Below are positions 1 through 13,570 of a stretch of 64,000 nt of DNA, piece after piece. Under the pieces are notes generated by a model. The model had not been told where the DNA came from and did no database searches. It saw only the letters and a program-made list of their open reading frames with translations. Position 1 is the first letter of the stretch. Every line of letters begins with the position of its first letter. The DNA comes from Casuarina equisetifolia. Lineage: Eukaryota; Streptophyta; Magnoliopsida; Fagales; Casuarinaceae. The DNA lies in the NCBI GenBank assembly GCA_028551475.1, contig CM052356.1:14721884-14785883 (forward strand), read 5' to 3'. The position numbers and the translations under genes were made by a program.

Positions 1-60
1 TATTACATGGCCTATTGATGACCTGATACCAAGAAGCAATTACCATTAACACCCAATTAC

Positions 61-3000
61 CTCAGCTTGCTGTATACATCAGAAACCCCATAATATGAGG
101 CGAACTCTATCAAGAGCCACTTCCAAGGACCGTGCAACAATAGCCTTCTTTGTTGAAAATGCTGAACTTTCATGGCAACCTCCAAAACTAGATCATATGC
201 AACTGTTTCTGCAACAGAACCACACTGGAACCAAAAGGAATCATATATGAGTAATCAAGATGCTCAATAAACCGTGACAAAACACAAAGAATCCACGTTC
301 AACTTTCAGACAATGAACAATCATTCTTTACAAAAAAATCCCAGCTCCAAAAGGCAAGCAAAGGTGAAACTTCTTTTCCCCACTTTTTTTAATGGTTTAG
401 ATCGTATGTTGTGGAATCCAGCCTCTATTAGGAATAAATCCTAAAAGGAATTTAAAAAAAAAAAAAGAAGGAGATGAGCTCCTTCCTCCACAATCTCTTG
501 CCATCTCAAAAGTATGCATTTGATTGTCCAGCCAAAGGTGTGACAAAAACATTGAGGCAAAGATAATGGCTACTTATCACTTTAATTGAATTTTTTTTTA
601 AGTGATAATGATCTTAAGAGTGTCTTTCACCACATACGAATACACTTTATACCACAGATGATAAACTTAGTTAAATTCAACAGCTATCAACCGTCAACTG
701 CAACATTAATTGCTCTCCCCATCCCATAAATTTTGACAGAAATTTCTACTTCTGGAAGTAGTCAACGAAAAGCCACATTTTTTTTCTGTATCAAAGAAAA
801 AGTGGATGGCAAAGTAATGTTTTGATGTTGAGGGAGTATAAAGTTCATATACACTAAAGCTACCAAAGTGGTGCAGTAAGTAACAGCCAGATCATATCTA
901 AGTAAGAAATATTTCCCACATCCTCATCTTTTAAAGATCAGTTATATTAGCAACGTTCTGTGAACCAGAATTAGTCACCAAAAGTATAACAAATAAACCA
1001 AAACAAAATAAAATAAAAAGTTCTTGTCACGCTTCAGTTATGAAACAACTGCATCCAAGCAAGTCTGTAACTATTCAAGAAAAATTACCTTTGGATGGCT
1101 ACTGTCATCTGAACTAATAGAATAGTTTATATAGAGCTGTATCTTGCCCACAAGCTCATGTTCTGGCTCATGATAGATGGACCACCAACGTAGCTTATCA
1201 GCCTGCATTCAACTTCAATATCAGCAATCTACGAAGAAAATTTTCAGCACCAATTTCTACTTAAACCTTTATGTCAGCGCCAAGAAATATTACTGGGTCA
1301 TCAGCAATAGTAGCAACTTGAACAAGAGCTCGGCCAAACTGCTTCCCCTTTGAGTCCTCAACTTCTATTAGTAGATCATCTCCTATACCATCTGGAAAGC
1401 TGTAGAGTCGTCAAGTCTCTTTCTCAAGCAAATTTAAAAGTAGATAGAATAAATATTGAGAGAGAACATACAAGATGTGGGTATCACTAGATCCAGGTTG
1501 CATCCGGATTGCATCATCTTCAGGTGTACTTTTCAGCCTTAACAGACAAGAGTACGTTTCTGGTGACATTTGCAGGAGAAGAAGAATATTGAGAGCAGAA
1601 AGAAAAGAGACAGGACCAGGTAAAGAATTATTCAAAACTACAAGTACAATGTCCCAAAATCACATATGCAAATGATGGACAGAAAATTTGTCATTCTTAA
1701 GTTCTAGTCAAAGCAGAGAAGGGGAAATTAGAGAATGCAATTTATTTTATGTAGTCACACATTCTTGTGTTGTGTTTTCTTTGATGCTGAAATGATGATA
1801 TGTTCTTTTGTTCAATAACACAATTTATTTGAAAAGAAGAGTATAAATAAGCAGCTAACTCAAGTTGGATGAAGCAAAGTCTGAAATTTTGGATACCTTG
1901 CACTGCTTCATATGACGATGAGCTATTGCGTAGAGTTGTTACACCAGCTTTCAGGAGTCCAGACACCTGTTTTATATACTCTGTCCCAGCATGCACATAT
2001 GCCAAGCTCTGACGTGAAAAAGAACCATTTGCAGGTACACGTGGTGCAACATGAATCTTCCTTAAAGCATGCCATCCAGAAGAAAGTTTTGACTGCAAAT
2101 GGGAAAAGCGATTTCGAACGGATTCCAATTTAATTATAGGCGGCTTAAAAGATGAGATACTACAGCCAGTAGGTGGGTCCAGGGTCATTTTCACTTTTCG
2201 CACTGCACAATCAACAAGATCTTAGCAAAGTCCCCTACACTGGAACAATGAACACCAGAGATAAGATTAGTATCCTACCTTGCAGCTTCATCTTGCCAAT
2301 GATTTTCTTAGGCTTTGGAGCAACACCCTCGCCAGCAATTTCTGAAGTATGCTTCACCAATAGTTCATCTTCTGATTGTAATAGCACTTGCCGTAATCTA
2401 AGAATATATGATGTTAAGAAGAGTAAGCATAACAAATTAAAATGCCAACACAATATTATATCTTGTGCAGCAGCCACTCACAGAAAGCTTCTATTTACTT
2501 TTACAAATCTTAATTTGGAAACTGCATTTCTATTTGGGTTATAAATCAAGAAGTTTCAGCAGACCATCCAATTGTTGATCGCTTTTAGAGGGACCTATTT
2601 TATAAATGCAGACAGTGAGCTGAAAAGCTGAGTGCATATATAGATTCAAAGTCCCTGACAAGGCAAGCACAGTGGAAGAATTTTAGTTAGGAGAATAGAG
2701 ATTCATTGAATGACTTTGATGCTGAAATTTCAACAGGATAGAAGCAAAATGAGACACAAGAAGTAACTAGGGGAATAGGGGAAGCAGATATAAGAATGTG
2801 AAGAGGAAAAACCACCAGGAGCAACGCTAGATCAAGATTAAGAAATTAACTAAAGAATCAAGCTATTGAGAAATTATCTGTAATGAGTTTTAAGTAAGAA
2901 AAGCATGAGATGTATGTACTAAAGTTGGAACCTTAAAACTGATGAAAGGGAAATAGAATTCACTTTGATCTGGAGATTTTCAGATGCATACTTTCTGGAA

Positions 3001-6000
3001 AAGGAGAAGTACTAAGTGGAAAATAAGAAATCAAGATTGCTGAAGAGAAAATAGAACTATGAAAACCTAACGATATTAGCCATGCAAAAAGGGCAAGTAA
3101 TGCCATAGGTCAAATCTATAGATCACTAAGAATCTATTAAAATTGTAACTCCTTCCCTTATTAAAACAAAGTGAGATGGCCACAAACATATAGCAGATAT
3201 GGCTTATTGTAGATATTGAGGATGTCATTTTCCCCTCCTTGCCCCTTACCAGTCCAATTATATGAAGTTAAGTTTTTCAACATTTTTGTCACCAAACCAG
3301 CCTGACCAATTGGCATTATAGATAAACAAAGAGAAGAGAATGAACCCACCCGAAAGCATCCCGTAATAGGGCACATTCATTTTCCAAGAACATTGGAGCT
3401 TCCATGCATTCCATTGCCCACGCATGAAGACAAAGTCGCACGCATGCATCATATGCAACCACAGCATGCCATGGCCCCAAAGCACTGAATTTCATGTACA
3501 AAGCAAAGCAGAATAGTTAATGAACAAAACTGGTAAAGACTCAAGATTATCAGCACCATCTACAATTGTTTCTTTTTTTCTTTTTTTGCTCATACCTTGC
3601 ATGAAATGTGGGGAGGCGAGTTGGATATGAACCTGAAGATGCACCTGCTTCAGAACTAGCAGCAGGTCTGTTGATGAATAATACAAAAAAACCAGTCAGA
3701 TTTTCCAAATTTATTAAAAGAAACTTGGGCATTAATGTGTTCAAGCCCACAGAGTCATTATGATGTGAAGCATGAGCATTCGTATTCCAAGTTTAATGTG
3801 CATTATAAAGCACATTTTCCTATGAAACTTGTCAAAAACAACCATCAGAGAATGATACAAACCTTACAAACTGATTAGGAGTCCTATTTCCAATATCATT
3901 CCCTGGCTTAACACTAGATGGGGTTTCACATGAACCTGGGACACATGGTGTGTGGCATACTTTAGATGTAGGACTTCTCTCAGGACCTGGCTTGATTTCA
4001 TGAATAGAACCAAAAATAGGAGGTGCACTGGGAACATCATCATCATCAGAGAACTTTGCATTCTGCCTGTTTTTTGAATGCAAATCCTGCAAGATAGGCC
4101 AATTTAGCAAAGACAGTAAATAAAATTCTGTTGAAAGCAAGAACACAAATTGACAAGGTAGTTTGCGGAGAGATCAAAGTAATATTAATAAAGGAAACAG
4201 TTAAATATTATCATCCCAGGGGGTAGAGACATAATATCACCCCATAGTAAACCTTTTAAACGTACATTAATACATTTGATACTTGAACAAGGTGCAATTT
4301 CATATGATAAAAGAGGATGAGTTGCTTTGGTGCTTCATCTAACCAATATGCAAAAGAGTCAGAAGCAACGCCAACATGCAATTAAGCTGCTGTATCTAAC
4401 CAATAAGCAAAATAGTCAAAACCAAGCCTATGCAATTAATCTGAGATGTAAAAGACTTAGTACCAATAATTTCATTTTCTTTTTTCCATTCCCTCCTCCG
4501 CCACAACAACCTCCCCCCCCCCCCCCCCCCCCCCAACAAAAAAAAAGCCCCCTAAAATATAAAAGAAATATAAATAAATAAAAAGTTAGGCATAATTAGG
4601 TAGAATTCATCCATAATTAAGCAAAACGTTTACATGGCCCATATATGCAAATTTAATTGCTTGCCTAAGCCTAGTACAAAACCAAGGAATCAAGAGTTCT
4701 CTCTCGCTTTACCCAAAAAAAGGGACTGCATAGTCCTGAAAGTTGCAATAATGGCACACCTCAAGACATACTGTTTAGAGATGGAATTTTCTACAGAAAA
4801 ACTCTCTCTTCCCTTTTGACACAGACTAATAATGAGTAATTACTTCAGCAAACCCAAAGTTGGAATTACCAACAATATCAGTTCAGAGACCAAAGTTTAA
4901 GTATCTTAGCATAGCACATCAGCAAGCCTCCTGGACCAAAAGTCCTAGTTATCCTCATTTTTTCTTAATAGTCAACTCCAAATTTTATCAATGAGTTCTT
5001 CCTCAAAGTGTCACCACCTCTCCTGACAAATACGCAGGAGTAATTACCAATTCAAAAAAGAGAAAACCCAGAGCCCCCATTATAATTCTCACAACATCTA
5101 CAACCCCCCAAATCATTACAGGAGGAAGAGAGTACATGAATATTGGAAATAGAGCCTGATGGCTACAAGATCTTTCACAAGTTATGGAGGGGCATTCAAC
5201 AAATAGTTTGAGTCAGTGACCTAGTCTTATAATTTCCTTTGTAAACCTTTAGACCAATCATAAAATTATGTAATTACTTGCCACAAGTTCCTAGCTATTC
5301 GTATGTTGATTTCCCACCGACTAAGACAAACTCAGGAGGAAAATAAAGAATTATAGGTATCATTAACAGTCAAAGTTTAATTCTCAATCCCAGGTTGGAA
5401 TTTTCGTGCCACAATGCCAGTGAGAGTAATTAGCTTTTCTTATACACATATTTAGAGAAATCCATTCGTGTATAAGTTGATTCTAGTTTATCTCATCAAT
5501 ATATCTTCTGCAGACAAACTAGGTGGCATAACCAACACAAGGAAGAAGCAACAAGAATATACCAAATGTTCCAGATACTAGAATGAATATCTGATGCTGT
5601 CAAATCATACATATCAGTAAGCCGATTTTCTGTCGTACCATTAAGAAATAAAAAGTATTATGGAAAAGGATTAAACAACATAATCACACGGTATGCCTAA
5701 ATTAGCAGTACAATTGAATGACGTTCTCAAAATCAGAACACAGAACATCAATAACATCGCATAGAATCCAATAGCCATGAAAAGATGAAGAGTGAACTTG
5801 AAGTACCAGAGACCTTTTTGGCAGCACTTTCCACATTCACCCGAGATGGCACACTTGAAGCATATCCATCTGAAACACAAGCTGTAGTCCGCGGCACAGT
5901 GCCATTTATGCTTCCCACTTGTGTGGTAGAAAATTCGGAGCTAGCAGCAGAATCTGATGATTCATCCTCTGTATAACCATAATGCCCGACTGGGTGCCTC

Positions 6001-6675
6001 CCATTTCGCTTTGCCAACCTCTCCGCCAAATGACCTTTCCTTCCCACCACCGTTTCCATAGATGAACTGACATCAGAGTACACGTAATCACTAGCATCAT
6101 GCAGCCGCCTCTGAGCAGCATTTCCATATCTATAAGCATTGTTGCCATTTGGAACTCTATCATCTTGTGGTGACGAATCCAACGAATATCTACCCCCATA
6201 CACCCCCTCCTCTGAATCAGTGCTCATATCATTTTCAGAATTCGAACCACTCTCGGCTCCATCGGTTGGTATTGTTCGAGATACAGGTATGGCAGTTAAG
6301 GGCAAATGCCCGCTTCTAAATTTCGACGTAGGGGGCAACCCAAATCCCCTGCCGCCGCCACTGCGAATGCCGGTAATCGGATCAACGCGAGATCTCAGAG
6401 TCGAATTCGAAAATGCAGCATCCTTCTGGTTACAAACAACACCCGTAAATTTATTTATTTTCCATTCTTCAACTTTAATTTTAAAGAAAAAAAGGTACAG
6501 GCAATTTATTACACACAGATCCTAATACAGTACAAATAAGAAAAACTGACGTAGGAAATAATGAAAACAATCCATAGAAAAAATGGAAGATAGCAAAAGT
6601 AAGGGGGGCTGAGTTCGTGGAGCTCACCTCTCTAACCCATCGAACCGCATTTTTATCGAGACCCTCCGTGAACAT
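61..6675 (-). CDS. Large plant-specific protein of unknown function, At4g24610/At5g65440 type (3' end outside window)
   Basis: Eleven exons join in frame: 6628-6675, 5814-6425, 3872-4086, 3596-3667, 3350-3484, 2279-2397, 1897-2202, 1472-1559, 1294-1399, 1089-1202 and 61-224. The start MFTEGLDKNAVRWVRE is typical of the family. Exon 11 ends at a donor, so the gene runs on past base 1. About 659 codons lie in the window; from memory the family is about 1,100-1,200 residues. Residues 17-220 are Ser/Asp-rich and low in complexity. Later exons carry the conserved blocks ALGPWHAVVAYDACVRLCLH, QVLLQSEDELL, GWHALRKIHVAPR and DVYSKLR. The stretch from FFPDGIGDDLLIEV to VGKIQLYINYS resembles a C2-like beta sandwich (inference). 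The biochemical role is unknown to me; Arabidopsis records carry the uninformative label 'pesticidal crystal protein-like'. Exon 3 uses a weak donor (CA followed by GTTTGT), chosen because it alone keeps the frame. PGI1 lies directly upstream on the same strand, as at At4g24610-At4g24620. Confidence 0.85.
4513..4534. repeat. Poly-C tract in intron 2 of the large plant gene
   Basis: A run of 22 C follows a CT-rich stretch inside the 1.7-kb intron between exons 2 and 3. On the coding strand it is a G run. Long pure C/G runs are uncommon in plant introns and often vary in length or are misread, so the exact length is uncertain. Confidence 0.9.
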
Positions 6676-8423
6676 GATTGCTAGGGCTCTGCCCTCTTCG
6701 CCTGCACCAAAATCAAATCTTAGCCACTTTTCAAACCACCAAAAAAATAAAAAAAACACACAGAAAAAAGGAGAACTCGGCTACCGGACACAGAGATTAC
6801 ACCTCTCCGAAAAAAAGAACAAGAGGAACGCACATATGAATTCAACTCGAAAAGTTCACTGCGAAAGAAGCTGCACAAAGAGAGTAATGCCGAGAGGGAC
6901 AGAGAGATTTGGAGAGAGAGAAAGAGTGAGAGTGATAGAGGAGATGAAAGGGAGCTAGATTCGAGAAAACGAAAAGATTTTAACTTAGCCCGAAAGCTTT
7001 CTCTTCTCAGCTGTGAGAGAAGACTGAAGAGTCACAAAAGCTCTCTGCAAGTCTTTGGTCGCTAATGTTAATTTTTTATTTCTTTTCCTCTTTTTCTATT
7101 TTAGCGATCTTCTTTTCCGTAGATTCCTTGTTTAAATTATATCTTTCGAGGATGTCGTGTCACAAAGCGAAACTTCATACGACGCCGTTTGTGGCCACGA
7201 CGGAAACGGAAGTTGCGAAAGTGCAGGGATTACAAAAGCCCACGCACGGAAAGGTCGTCAGAAAGTAACGTGTAGTCGACGTGGCAGGCGAGCTCCGTTC
7301 GGTGTGTTTTTTTTTTTTCAAAAAAACACTGAACACAGTCGAACGTTGTAGTGGGGACGCGCTGGCTCTAAATTCCCGCTGCGCAGTACCAGAAAAGAGA
7401 AAACCAACGAGACACACTATGCACACTCACCGTCACATGGAGCGGTGGCCCCACGTGACCCATGCTTTTCTGCTTTTCTTTCTTGCTAGTCGGTTCCATG
7501 TTTGGCCCCTCGAATGCCCAAAACGCCCCACAGAAACCATGATATTGACCAATGTCTCGTGGTGTATTTTTTATGCAACATCAACGGCTCTGGAGCGGCA
7601 CGGTGGTGAGTTGCGTGATTAAAAGGCTATCTTCACGAATTGATTATTCGGCAGGAAAATCATAAGCAAACGAACTTTAATTTGAATTGCGTTTGAAGAT
7701 GCTACAGCTGTTTCATCCCATTGTTTATTTGCCGCGCGCCTACCTTAGGCTGGTGCATGGCGTAGGATGGGGCCACTTCCCACCCACCATCGTACTTGCC
7801 AAACTAAGGAAAGGGCAAGAGAAAATTACATTGACAGGTAGGGATTGAGAACGACTTTTGTTGGATACTGTGTCTGTCCTTTCCTTATTTCCGTCTGATA
7901 ATCATTTTCCCGTGTCCTGCATCACTAGTGATTTTGAATTTTAATTTGATGGGGAGACCAGACAAGAGAGTTATTTCAGTGCACGACACAACAAGGGCAA
8001 GTGGGGTAGAGATTCGGCCATCATATATATAACCAAATCCAAGAATTTAATTCTTGATTTGCTGTCGCTGGAATTTTACCAAATGAACAAAACTGTATAA
8101 CATCGGGTAAATATCGGTGAACGACACAACAAGGGCAAGTGGGGTAGAGATTCGCACTGACAAATCTTATTGATTAACAAAAATAAAATTAATTAATTAA
8201 TTTCCTCGGGTAAATATCAGGATCCAGATTTGTAAAAGTAAAGAAAATTATGTAATTCGTAATCCCTTTTACATGGAAAAACAATTTATGATAACAAAAT
8301 CCCCGACTTAGGCAGGAATAGTTATTATTAATTATTCTGATAACAAAATCCCCGACTTTTCAATTTATTGTGGTTCTTGTGTGAACTCGAAAACCAACTA
8401 AAACATACAACAACATGTTAAAC
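6676..8423. other. Intergenic region: upstream of the large plant gene, downstream of PGI1
   Basis: No gene is seen. Bases 6676-7060 probably hold the 5' leader and core promoter of the left gene (minus strand) and contain GA-rich runs. Bases 7140-7620 are more GC- and CpG-rich than the rest and contain a palindromic G-box CACGTG at 7452-7457. Bases 7960-8423 are AT-rich and probably include the 3' UTR of PGI1. Two short direct repeats lie here: one of 34 bp (annotated separately) and a 21-bp one (core ATAACAAAATCCCCGACTT) near 8289 and 8338. Confidence 0.6.
7983..8154. repeat. Pair of 34-bp identical direct repeats
   Basis: The same 34 bases, starting ACGACACAACAAGGGCAAGT, occur at 7983-8016 and 8121-8154, 138 bp apart. 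The copies show no differences. No terminal inverted repeats or target duplication were seen around either copy, so they look like a recent local duplication in the PGI1 3' flank, not a mobile element. Confidence 0.85.
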
Positions 8424-11400
8424 TTAAGCATACAACTCATCGACATTACATTCCCCGAGGAAAACTTTGATGCTCCGCGGTGAACCACAACTGCCCTCGG
8501 CAATGAGCGCTCTGTCATTGGCAGCCATGTGAGCGACAATCTTGTAAATCATTTCGATCTGAAAAATACAATTCAACAGAAACCGAAAAAAAAAAAACAA
8601 AGCGTTAGCGAGGAGGGTTTTAGTTGTTGCATGTGAAATGGGAACAGAAATGTTGAATTTACATCTTCAGGAGCATGGCAACGTTCAGCTACTTCTTCCA
8701 GCGTCAACGGTTCCACAGGCTCTTTACAACTGTAAAAAGTGAAACAACATTGTAAGCCACAGAAACACTTCCTTCGTAAAGGCAGAAACGCGAGAAGAAA
8801 ACATATTTGCACAGAACAAATCATATCCTTCGTAAAGGCAGTGGTACAATCTCAAGTACCTGTGGTCCCTTAATGTTTTCAGACGACAACATCCTTCGTA
8901 AAGGTGGTGGTCCATTTTATGTCGTCCAGGTTTTACCTTAGTATCAAATAACTCGTGGGTTTTACCTTAGTTATCAACATAATACTTCATATCTTTTCTC
9001 AAGTGTTATCTAAATATGACTCATTATGACTGAAGCATGCTTTTCCCCTTTGGAAAATAATTACTCGACAACTATGAATTTAAAAACATTTCGTTGTTGC
9101 ATGGACTAAAATCAAATAGGCCTAACAACTAAGACCGAGACAGCTATAAAAGGTCACCTGGCCTCATTGAGTACTGCCAAAACACGCTTCTGAAGTGCTA
9201 AAACTTCTCCCGCTGCTTTTTTCCCAGCTTCCACACCTGAGGAGTCAGCAATTAAAAGCAGGAAGAAAGAAACGTGCATAAATTAATTAATTATCCAATG
9301 ACAAATATCAAATGCCAAAAGCATCATGCGACAACAATGGGCAGACGGAAATATATATTTACCAGGTTGATGGTAAGCATTAATGTTTACAAGTGAGGCA
9401 TATATCCCAACAGCTCGCTCATAAAGTGCAATAAGTGCACCCACAGCTCTGGGTGTCACTTCTTGAACAGTGACTGTAATGGACTCCCTGTCATTAGAGT
9501 ACAAAGCCGTCCTTGTTCCCTGTATGAAATTGGATCAGTATACAAATAATTAAAATGAAGATAAAGTAAAGGAGCCTTTATCAACTTAAATAATGGAACC
9601 AAGATTTTTTTTTTTTTTTTTTAAATATCTTTCCACTCAGAGCCATCTGAGACTGAAATAACTGGCTGCTGCAAAATTCCAACCTGTAGCATGCCAAAGA
9701 GATAGTCACCACATGTTACGCCGGGTTCAAGCTCCCAATCATGACCAGGTGGTCTATCACGAAGCACCTCAATGAATGTTGCAAAGAAGTTGTGCACACC
9801 CTCTCTTAGTTGTTGAATGTAACTGCGGAAAAACAGCAGGTGCATCGGACCATAAGCATAGCTTCCACCGTGAGATATGATATAGACTAAATTCTGGAAA
9901 CCAAAAACTCACGCATGCTGATCTGTGCTCCCTTTGTTTCCATAAACAGTAAGTCCTTGATTCACCTGTGACATTAAGATGCCAAAATTTTCAACTACGC
10001 TGCCGCGTTCAAATATGGTATAAGACTGAAATATCTCAGTGGAATATCATATTCTAATGTAAAGAGGTCCTCCTCTACGCTAATTCACCAAAATCCTAGG
10101 GGCCTGAATAAGATATAGATTAAATTTAAGCAAATCAGCTGATTGAATTTGAAGCTAAAGGTTTAAATATAATACTTCCAAAATTTCTCGTTTGTAATTT
10201 AATCCTTCATACATCCAGATCATGTATTAAAAAGGCAATTTTACACCACATAGTCATAATTATGGATACAGATGCATAGGTTCATCAAAATTTGAACCCA
10301 CCAACACTAATAACATGACAAGAAATAAACAAATATATAACTGCTAGATTAATCTTTCAGAAATTTGAATGCTTGAAACCAATTATTATAGCAACGTTGA
10401 AGACCACACAAAAACCAATATTGTGCAGATAAAAAGATCCTAAGAGGGAAAAAACAGAGTAAACACATAGCAGCAGTGCGAACCACCAGAAAGAATTCAA
10501 GCTCACCCATGGACACCCTCACCAAGGATCTAACCAACCACATTCTAACTATTATGGCAGATGAACTTGAACTAACCCCTTACAGGATTTCTACATTTAC
10601 CCAATCAAAAACAGAGTTATATAAGTTAAATTCGAGGTACTCAAATTTCATGCATACCCGATTACCATCCAGATCAAACTCCTTCCCAAGAGATTCCATG
10701 ACTAGCTGCTGCAAATACCGACTAAATAACAGCAGGCTGTCCTTGTAAGGAAGTACAACCATATCCTAAGAGGAGAAAAGAGGACAGAGATAATAGCACA
10801 ACCATTACAAGACAAGCTGAAATTTATCACAATACAGAGATTATACAAATGAGTATTACTTACCTTTGATCCTACCCCATCAGAAGCCCAGTACCAGCAT
10901 AAAGCTAGCAACGCTGCAGGATTATTCCTGACCTAAAACCAAAAATAAAAAATAAAAGATAAATAAAAAAAAACAAAACAAAGAAGTAATCATTTCTTCG
11001 CTCTTTGCTTTTTTTTTTTTTTTCTCCCTTTCATTTTCCTTTTTTACATGGAAGCAAAGACGCAGGGGTGAAGGAACAAGTATCACAACCGGAAATAAAC
11101 TCAGACAATAAACCCTAGCCATTATTTTGCTACATGCAATCTTCTCTCATGAAAAAAAAGTTTTAACTTATTGGATGGGATGGAAGATCAGCACAAAGTA
11201 GTAAACATCCCTGGCAAGAAGACAAATATGATTGAGTCTACACACCGCCATTCCCAAGAACAAAAGTGGAATGCATGTGTACGTTTCTCATCAATAACAA
11301 CACCCCATTTCAGTTGATGACTTATGTTGAACAAACCTACTTCAACACATCCCCCCTTTTCGAAAGAATATTCTAATGTTCAATTCATTCGATGGGATTG

Positions 11401-13497
11401 AGGAGCGAAGAGATTTAGCACCCCTACCTTTCTTGAGCAACAATATCGTCCGTTCAAATTCAAACAACTAAATGAACTCTGTAACCACTTTTAAGGAAAA
11501 AATGATGAAACTTGAAAAGCACCAACCATAGGAAGAACAAAATTTATTGAAGAAATAAGTAGGATGGCACATAATACTGCTGGCCAACTGGGAGTCCTAT
11601 TACCTATATATTTCAAATTGGGCTAACTACATCCAATTTAGGAACAAATGAACTCTTTCAGTATTCTGTCTTGCCATCAGTTTAGGGCATTTGGAAACAA
11701 TGTAAAGCTAATTTCTGCTTGAGCTTAACTAGATTAACAGTAATTGACATAGACTCAACGAGCAACAGCAGTATCAACAAGGATAATGAGAAGTACATAA
11801 GGCAATTCTTACCACAGTAATTCTATTTGCCTCATCCATCAATGATGCACCGACAAGCATCTCTCGTATGTTGATTCCCTGAAGCGTAGATTGCACATCA
11901 ATAATAAGAACACATAAATAAAAATGACATCAACTTCTAAATTCAGAAATCACTAACCTGAAGCGCTGCTGGAAGCAGACCAACGGCGGACATTTCAGAA
12001 GTCCTACCACCCACCCAGTCAAACATAGGAAATCTGGCTACCCAACCCTCAAGTTTTGCAGTGTTGTCTAGCAAGGAATTCTCTTGTGTAATAGCAACAC
12101 CCTGAACAAAAACATTTTTAAGCAAGCATATCACAATTTAACAATTAAAATTAACAGAGAACAGTCTCAGGCATGAAACGTCAGGTCTTCAGCAAAGTAA
12201 GGCCCTATACCATGCCTCGAGTAGGTAAATTAGAATTCTACAAAATATCTCTAATAAAATAGAAACGAATTTGAGTAGTAACCAATCAATTATGAATCTA
12301 CAAACCACCATTTTTAAAACAGGCACAATAACAAGCCCATGGGGGAAGTGTAGCAGATAGACAAGGCAATTTGCATATTTGTGTTGACACGTCTGGTAAC
12401 TGGTTTGTGCACAGTAAGAGCAGATTTGCAAGTCAAATATCTGACAACGATAAAAGGTCAAAAAAAATATGTTCGCAACAACTTTTGGCTTGGTTTACTA
12501 GATATTTCTAGTTCGAAAAATTACAATCAAGGGTACCTACACATCTGATCATCAACCACATTAGTGTTTGAAGCTAACTAGTGAAACTTACTCAGGCATA
12601 ACCATATTGGTTGGTTGAAAAGGAAGAAATGCCAAACTTGAAGAACAGATGCTCATAAGGTAATGACCAAGGTCAGGATACAAGTGTGAGTATTTTCACT
12701 AAGATATATTTAGATGAATCTAAATCTTGCTACTGTTGAAATGCCTTAAAATATTTTATATTGCAAACTGGATCTGAATTATTAGCTAAAAATCATTTTA
12801 GATCTATACTACGAAGCAGGGTATACTAATTAAAGCAGAAAGAAGAAACCTGAGATCAAAACCTGTTTTGCAAATTCCAGGCCAGCATCACGAAAAGCCT
12901 TTTGCACTTCCAACAAACCATTTCTAGTTTCAGGAGTGCCTCCACTCTAAGAAAAGGAAATCACATAAGCAACAAACCTTAAAACATAATCCCGACAGCA
13001 ATAATTAAGAATTTAAAAGCACATTTTAAGGAAGGATAATTTCCATGCAGACCTTTGAAATCACTAGAACAAGTGTAGATGCTAGTTCGGGGCCAAGCTG
13101 TGCAATCTGATGATCAATTCCTGCTGGATCCGTATTGTCAATAAATCTTATCTGTGAATAAGGCAAGAAAATATCATCTGCATGTTCAAAAAGAACCGAT
13201 ATATGATAGTTTAATACAAAATAGATTCAACAGCATCACACAGATGTGTCAGAACATTTAAAAAAGGAGGTTCACCATCTGTTAAATGTATGGAGACTGT
13301 AAGCCAGGTCTTAGTCAGTATGAGGAATAGAAACAAAAACCAATGAAAAAAACAGTTAACACGTTCCTTCATTCCAGGTCTCAATCAATAATAAATAGAA
13401 CTCAATCACATATTCAACTTCCCGAAATCCTCTCTTTTTACTTCAAATGGTTTTCCTGGAAAATAATTTGTTCAACATGCACAGTGAGGGAGAGAAG

Positions 13498-13570
<73 letters not shown>

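Noticed and set aside
4327-4581. Plus-strand frame with a poly-Pro run
   Set aside because: The prolines come from the poly-C tract in an intron of the minus-strand gene.
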